A stretch of 8,525 nucleotides of DNA from an uncultured Campylobacter sp. Its GTDB lineage: Bacteria > Campylobacterota > Campylobacteria > Campylobacterales > Campylobacteraceae. The translations under genes and the position numbers were made by a program. Within the stretch, counting starts at the first letter, position 1. Each line of letters opens with the position of its first letter. The notes under the pieces are model-generated. The model made no database searches, was not told the DNA's origin, and worked only from the letters and a program-made list of their open reading frames with translations. Below are positions 5,296 to 8,525 of this stretch, in pieces. The stretch lies in NCBI RefSeq assembly GCF_937890585.1, contig NZ_CALACG010000388.1, positions 1 to 8,525 on the forward strand. Reading direction: 5' to 3'.

Positions 5296-6157
5296 ATCTA
5301 AGCTTTGTCTCAAAAAATGCGCCAAAAAGCGAGTTTATGCCTTGCTTTGTAAATTTCTCCATTATCTTTTCGAGCTGCGGTTTTTCTTGCCAGACGGGCT
5401 CATCTACGAGGCTCATTTTTGCTAGCTCATTTTGAGCGTCTATGTAGCTACCAAGGCTGTCTATCAGCCCCATTTTTAGGGCATTTTGTGCTAAAAAGAC
5501 CCTAGCATTTGCCCACTCGTCTTTTTTCTTGATATCTAAATTTCTAGCCTCAGCCACGTCGCTTACAAAAAGCATATAAGCGTCATTTACGAGCCCTTGC
5601 AAGCTCTCACGCTCCTGCTTGCTCCAGCTCCTCATAAAGGTGCCAGCCTCTTTAAACTCGCCAGCTTTCACCACCTGCTCGCTCACGCCTAGATTTTTGG
5701 CTAAATTTTCGATGTTTGCTCCTTGCATGATGACGCCAATGGAGCCGATGAAAGCGCCTGGGTTTGCTACGATAGTATCAGCATTTACGCCAGCGTAGTA
5801 GCTACCACTTGCCATGTTGCCAGCAGCGTATGCGAGCACTTTTTTACTCTCCTTTAGTCGTTTGACCGCCATGGCTAGCTCCACGCTCGGGCTTAGCGCT
5901 CCGCCTGGGCTGTCGATGTAGAGCAGCACACCTTTGATGTTGCTATCCAGCCTTGCCTTTTCGAGCTCGTCTAAAATTTCGCTAGTATCTACTATCGTGC
6001 CGGTGATGTCGATGCGGGCTAAATTTGGCTCTTTCATCTTGCCATTTGGCGCGAAAATAAAAAATAAGATGAGTAAAAATATGAGCGCTTTAAAGTAGTT
6101 ATTTATAAATTTAAAAATTCCCAAAAATCCTCTAAAAATAAGCCTTAAAATTTGCAA
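5294..6157 (-). CDS. sppA: Signal peptide peptidase SppA (protease IV family, short form)
   Basis: SppA is an inner-membrane serine protease (family S49) that degrades cleaved signal peptides. The 287-aa length matches the short, single-domain form seen in Bacillus and Campylobacter rather than the duplicated 67-kDa E. coli enzyme. One transmembrane segment lies at about residues 23-37. Then come the conserved IDSPGG (81-86), GNMASGSYYAG with nucleophile S117, ADTIVANPGAFIGSIGV (126-142), and AGEFKEAGT with general-base K169. The TTG start is supported by GGAGG at 6164-6168, 6 nt upstream. It overlaps the end of the upstream amidohydrolase gene by 13 nt, so the two form an operon. As I remember, C. 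jejuni has the same pairing (gene there called pspA). Confidence 0.95.
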   Translation of the reverse strand: MQILRLIFRGFLGIFKFINNYFKALIFLLILFFIFAPNGKMKEPNLARIDITGTIVDTSEILDELEKARLDSNIKGVLLYIDSPGGALSPSVELAMAVKRLKESKKVLAYAAGNMASGSYYAGVNADTIVANPGAFIGSIGVIMQGANIENLAKNLGVSEQVVKAGEFKEAGTFMRSWSKQERESLQGLVNDAYMLFVSDVAEARNLDIKKKDEWANARVFLAQNALKMGLIDSLGSYIDAQNELAKMSLVDEPVWQEKPQLEKIMEKFTKQGINSLFGAFFETKLR

Positions 6158-7362
6158 ATTTTGCCTCCGATATATAGTTTTTTTGCCTCGTTTGTGTGAA
6201 GTATGAGCTGAAGTATTAGCTCGCTATCATCGCACTCTAGGTCGTTATAGACCGCAAGATCAGCCGCGCGTCCTGCTTTTATCTCGCCGTTATTTGTCCT
6301 AAGCGCCTTTGCGCCACCATGCGTTGCAGCGACAAAAAGCCTAGTGGCAAGCTCGTTTAGATCAAGGCTGGCGTGGGTAAAAAGGGCGGCTCTTAGTTCA
6401 TGCCAGAAATTTAGGCTGATATTTGAGCTAAAGCCGTCTGTGCCGATGTTTAAACTGACGTTATTTTTGAAAATTTCTTTTAAATTTAGCGCCTTTTTGC
6501 CAAGCAGTCTGTTTGAAACGGCGCAGTGTGTCACGCTGTGGTGAGGCTTAAATTTAGCAAAATCGCTCACATAAACGCAGTGCGTAAATAGTGTATTTAC
6601 CTCACGAAACATCGCAAAGTAGCTTTTCGCATCATACATCGGCTTAGGGTCTTGACTAAATCTTAAAAGGTGTTTTTTAAAGCCACCGCTGCCACGTTCT
6701 AGCCACTGCTTTTCAGCCTTGCTCTCTAAAAAATGCGTGCTTACAAGCAGGTCCTCTTTTTTAGCGATCTCAAGGGCGGCTTTGGCGAGCTTTGGGTGCA
6801 CAGAGTAGGGCGAGTGCAGTGAGATAGCTGGGGTGAAATTTTTACTTTTATAGCCCTTTGTCTTTTCAAATTTAGCTAAAAAATTTTGCAAATTTTGGTT
6901 AGCCATCTGCTCGCTTGAGCCTAAAATTTCACTAAAAAGCACGACTTTTAGCGGACTATCAGCTAAAATTTCAAGATCACTACCAAAGCTAGATATCTCG
7001 CCAATGGCACAAACTCCGCTTTTTAGTAGCGAATTTATAGCTTCACTCATCGCTTTTTTAGCGTCCATTTTTGCTAGCTCGCCACCTTTATCGACGATAG
7101 AGCCAAGCCACTTTATAAAATCACCATATTTTAGTGTGCTAACGTTTGAGCTAAATTCCAAATGAACGTGCGTATTTACAAAGGCTGGGGCGATCACGCT
7201 CTCACCAAAGTCGCAAATTTTCGCCTCTTTAAATTTCTTTTGCGCCTCTTTTTCGCTTGTAATTTCTAAAATTTTACCCTCATCAATGACAACACAAGAA
7301 TTTCTTAAAATTTTTGGATTTTCTCCGCCAGTGATTATTTTTTTTGCTTTTAAAATTTCCAT
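6145..7362 (-). CDS. COG0402 amidohydrolase, probable aminofutalosine deaminase relative
   Basis: This is a 405-aa cytosolic metal-dependent hydrolase of the amidohydrolase superfamily (chlorohydrolase/SsnA-like, COG0402). It shows the full ligand set: NTHVHLE (H65, H67), STHFLE (H210, with E213), FTHCVYVS (H261) and NIGTDGFSSN (D309). The C-terminal IKAGRAADLAVYND is the typical small beta-domain motif. In Campylobacterota these proteins are usually annotated as aminofutalosine deaminase, converting 6-amino-6-deoxyfutalosine to futalosine in menaquinone synthesis; activity was shown, as I recall, for a Nitratiruptor homologue. Specificity here is inferred, and another purine-like deaminase role is possible. 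The ATG at 7362 has AAGG 6 nt upstream and a -10 box at 7384-7389. It is the first gene of an operon with sppA and is divergent from aroQ. Confidence 0.8.
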   Translation of the reverse strand: MEILKAKKIITGGENPKILRNSCVVIDEGKILEITSEKEAQKKFKEAKICDFGESVIAPAFVNTHVHLEFSSNVSTLKYGDFIKWLGSIVDKGGELAKMDAKKAMSEAINSLLKSGVCAIGEISSFGSDLEILADSPLKVVLFSEILGSSEQMANQNLQNFLAKFEKTKGYKSKNFTPAISLHSPYSVHPKLAKAALEIAKKEDLLVSTHFLESKAEKQWLERGSGGFKKHLLRFSQDPKPMYDAKSYFAMFREVNTLFTHCVYVSDFAKFKPHHSVTHCAVSNRLLGKKALNLKEIFKNNVSLNIGTDGFSSNISLNFWHELRAALFTHASLDLNELATRLFVAATHGGAKALRTNNGEIKAGRAADLAVYNDLECDDSELILQLILHTNEAKKLYIGGKICKF

Positions 7363-7383
7363 TTCTAGCCTTAAATTTTTGTT

Positions 7384-7389
7384 ATTGTA
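7384..7389 (-). promoter_or_regulatory. Candidate -10 box for the amidohydrolase-sppA operon
   Basis: On the minus strand this reads TACAAT within CGCTACAATAAC, about 22 nt before the ATG at 7362, which would give a very short leader. No -35 box is recognisable. It shares an 84-nt divergent spacer with the aroQ promoter. Confidence 0.45.
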
Positions 7390-7410
7390 GCGAAAATTTA
7401 GGAACGAAAA

Positions 7411-7418
7411 TGTATAAT
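7411..7418 (+). promoter_or_regulatory. Candidate -10 box for aroQ
   Basis: TGTATAAT contains a perfect TATAAT (7413-7418). Transcription would start near 7425, about 20 nt before the ATG at 7447, just ahead of the AAGGAG RBS (7438-7443). It is divergent from the -10 at 7384-7389. Confidence 0.6.
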
Positions 7419-7446
7419 TTGGGCTATTTAATCAAAAAGGAGTGAC

Positions 7447-7926
7447 ATGGATAAGAAGCTAAAAATAATGGTTATCCAAGGCCCAAATATCAACATGCTT
7501 GGCGCTAGAGAGCCAGGAATTTACGGCGTTATGAAGATGGAGGATATCCACTCTCAAATGAAGATCGTTGCCGATCAAAATGACGTTGAGATCGAGTTTT
7601 TTCAAAGCAACCTTGAGGGCGAGCTAGTCGATAAGATTCAAGAGTGCTTGGGCGATGCTGACGGCATCATCATAAATCCAGCCGCTTACACTCACACCTC
7701 TATCGCTATCCGTGACGCGCTAAGTGCGGTTGCGCTGCCAGTTATCGAGGTGCATATCAGCAACGTTTATAGAAGAGAAGAATTCCGTCACAAAAGCCTT
7801 ATCGCACCAGTTGCTGCAGGCCAGATCGTGGGCTTTGGACCAGTTGGCTATCATTTGGCGATGATAGGCATGCTTCAAATTTTTGAGCAGATAAAAGCAG
7901 TAAGAGCAAATCAAAACGCACAATGA
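7447..7926 (+). CDS. aroQ: Type II 3-dehydroquinate dehydratase
   Basis: AroQ removes water from 3-dehydroquinate to give 3-dehydroshikimate, the third step of the shikimate pathway to aromatic amino acids and folate; the type II enzyme is a cytosolic dodecamer. The 159-aa length fits the family. Conserved parts are [16 protein letters not shown] (12-27) with catalytic Y26 and R21 of the flexible lid, [11 protein letters not shown] (76-85) with N78, and the block [16 protein letters not shown] with catalytic H103 and substrate-binding arginines. [15 protein letters not shown] follows as expected. The ATG has AAGGAG 3-8 nt upstream. The stop overlaps the next start as ATGA, so it is translationally coupled to the M24 peptidase gene, an arrangement I recall from other Campylobacter genomes. 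Confidence 0.97.
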   Translation: MDKKLKIMVIQGPNINMLGAREPGIYGVMKMEDIHSQMKIVADQNDVEIEFFQSNLEGELVDKIQECLGDADGIIINPAAYTHTSIAIRDALSAVALPVIEVHISNVYRREEFRHKSLIAPVAAGQIVGFGPVGYHLAMIGMLQIFEQIKAVRANQNAQ

Positions 7927-8525
7927 ATTTCATCTTAAAGGACGAAAACGCCGTATTTTACGAGTGCGGTTACAGCTGCGACAATGAGTTTTTGCTATGC
8001 CTTGATGGCGTGAAATACTTTTTCACGGATGCGAGGTATTATTTCGAGGCAAAAAGCTGCGTAAATGTTGGCGTGGTCGTTCTTTTAGCGCAGAGAAATT
8101 TAATAAACGAGGTTAGGGCATTTTTAAGAAAGATGAAGCCAAGCAGCCTCGTTTTTAACCCTGATGAGCTAAGTCTAAGCGAATTTAACGCGCTTAGCAA
8201 GGGTTTTAAGATAAATTTCAAGCCAAAGGCAAATTTCTCTAGGCTAAAGAGAATTTGCAAGAGCGAGGATGAGATAAAAATTTTAAAAAGAGCTAGCGAA
8301 TTTGGAGCAAAATGCTTTGATGAATTTGCTAAATTTGTGCGTGAAAATGGCGAAGGGATGAGCGAAAAAGAGCTTCATTTTAACGCCTTGCTTATTTTTA
8401 GGCAAAAAAACGAGCTAGGTCTTAGCTTTGATCCGATCGTAGCGATAAATGAAAATGCCGCAAAGGCGCATGCGCTACCTGGGGATAAAATTTTAAAAAA
8501 GGGCGATTTACTGCTACTTGATGCT
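7923..8525 (+). CDS. M24-family metallopeptidase (aminopeptidase P / Xaa-Pro type), 5' part
   Basis: The first 201 codons are present and the frame is still open at the window edge. The N-terminal domain (about residues 1-110) is a short creatinase-like domain. The pita-bread catalytic domain then begins with [22 protein letters not shown], followed by the helix [17 protein letters not shown] and [20 protein letters not shown], which holds the substrate-binding His of this family. The last visible residues, LLLLDA, contain the first metal-ligand Asp (D200); the remaining ligands would lie outside. Such enzymes remove N-terminal residues ahead of proline or cleave Xaa-Pro dipeptides, usually with Mn2+ or Co2+. 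The ATG at 7923 overlaps the aroQ stop by ATGA, with AAAACGCAC upstream giving no clear RBS, so translation is probably coupled. Confidence 0.88.
   Translation, partial: MNFILKDENAVFYECGYSCDNEFLLCLDGVKYFFTDARYYFEAKSCVNVGVVVLLAQRNLINEVRAFLRKMKPSSLVFNPDELSLSEFNALSKGFKINFKPKANFSRLKRICKSEDEIKILKRASEFGAKCFDEFAKFVRENGEGMSEKELHFNALLIFRQKNELGLSFDPIVAINENAAKAHALPGDKILKKGDLLLLDA

Overview
The window looks like a chromosomal segment of a Campylobacter, most likely of the C. concisus/C. curvus type. It is AT-rich, genes start behind AAGGAG-type ribosome binding sites, and candidate promoters show only a TATAAT/TACAAT -10 box. The tmRNA tag (ANNVNFVPAYAKAA) is close to the Campylobacter tag as I remember it. 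The order M24 peptidase / aroQ / COG0402 amidohydrolase / sppA also matches the neighbourhood I recall around C. jejuni aroQ. The species is an inference.

Left part (1-2637): a HIT-family nucleotide hydrolase/transferase overlaps a membrane-anchored Cache-type sensor protein that lacks any output domain. This pair converges on panB (ketopantoate hydroxymethyltransferase, minus strand). panB in turn diverges from a small stand-alone histidine-phosphotransfer (Hpt) protein. Both panB and the Hpt gene need trimmed starts, because the longest open frames run into each other across the shared promoter region.

Middle (2668-5295): the tmRNA gene ssrA is followed by a compact four-gene, same-strand cassette that looks accessory. 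It encodes a 53-aa protein, a 61-aa protein, a Sec-exported coiled-coil protein interrupted by a one-base frameshift at GGGGAAAAAAAA, and a 411-aa HipA/CtkA-like protein kinase with its catalytic motifs intact. The genes are almost contiguous (2-nt gap, 4-nt overlap, 7-nt gap) and each of the first three has a good RBS, so they probably form one transcript. No HipB-like helix-turn-helix partner is visible. A rho-independent terminator closes the region. This cassette is the most novel part of the window.

Right part (5294-8525): sppA (signal peptide peptidase) and an upstream COG0402 amidohydrolase (probable aminofutalosine deaminase relative, menaquinone pathway) form a minus-strand pair overlapping by 13 nt. 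Across a short divergent promoter region lie aroQ (type II 3-dehydroquinate dehydratase, shikimate pathway) and, overlapping it by ATGA, the first 201 codons of an M24-family metallopeptidase that runs off the window.
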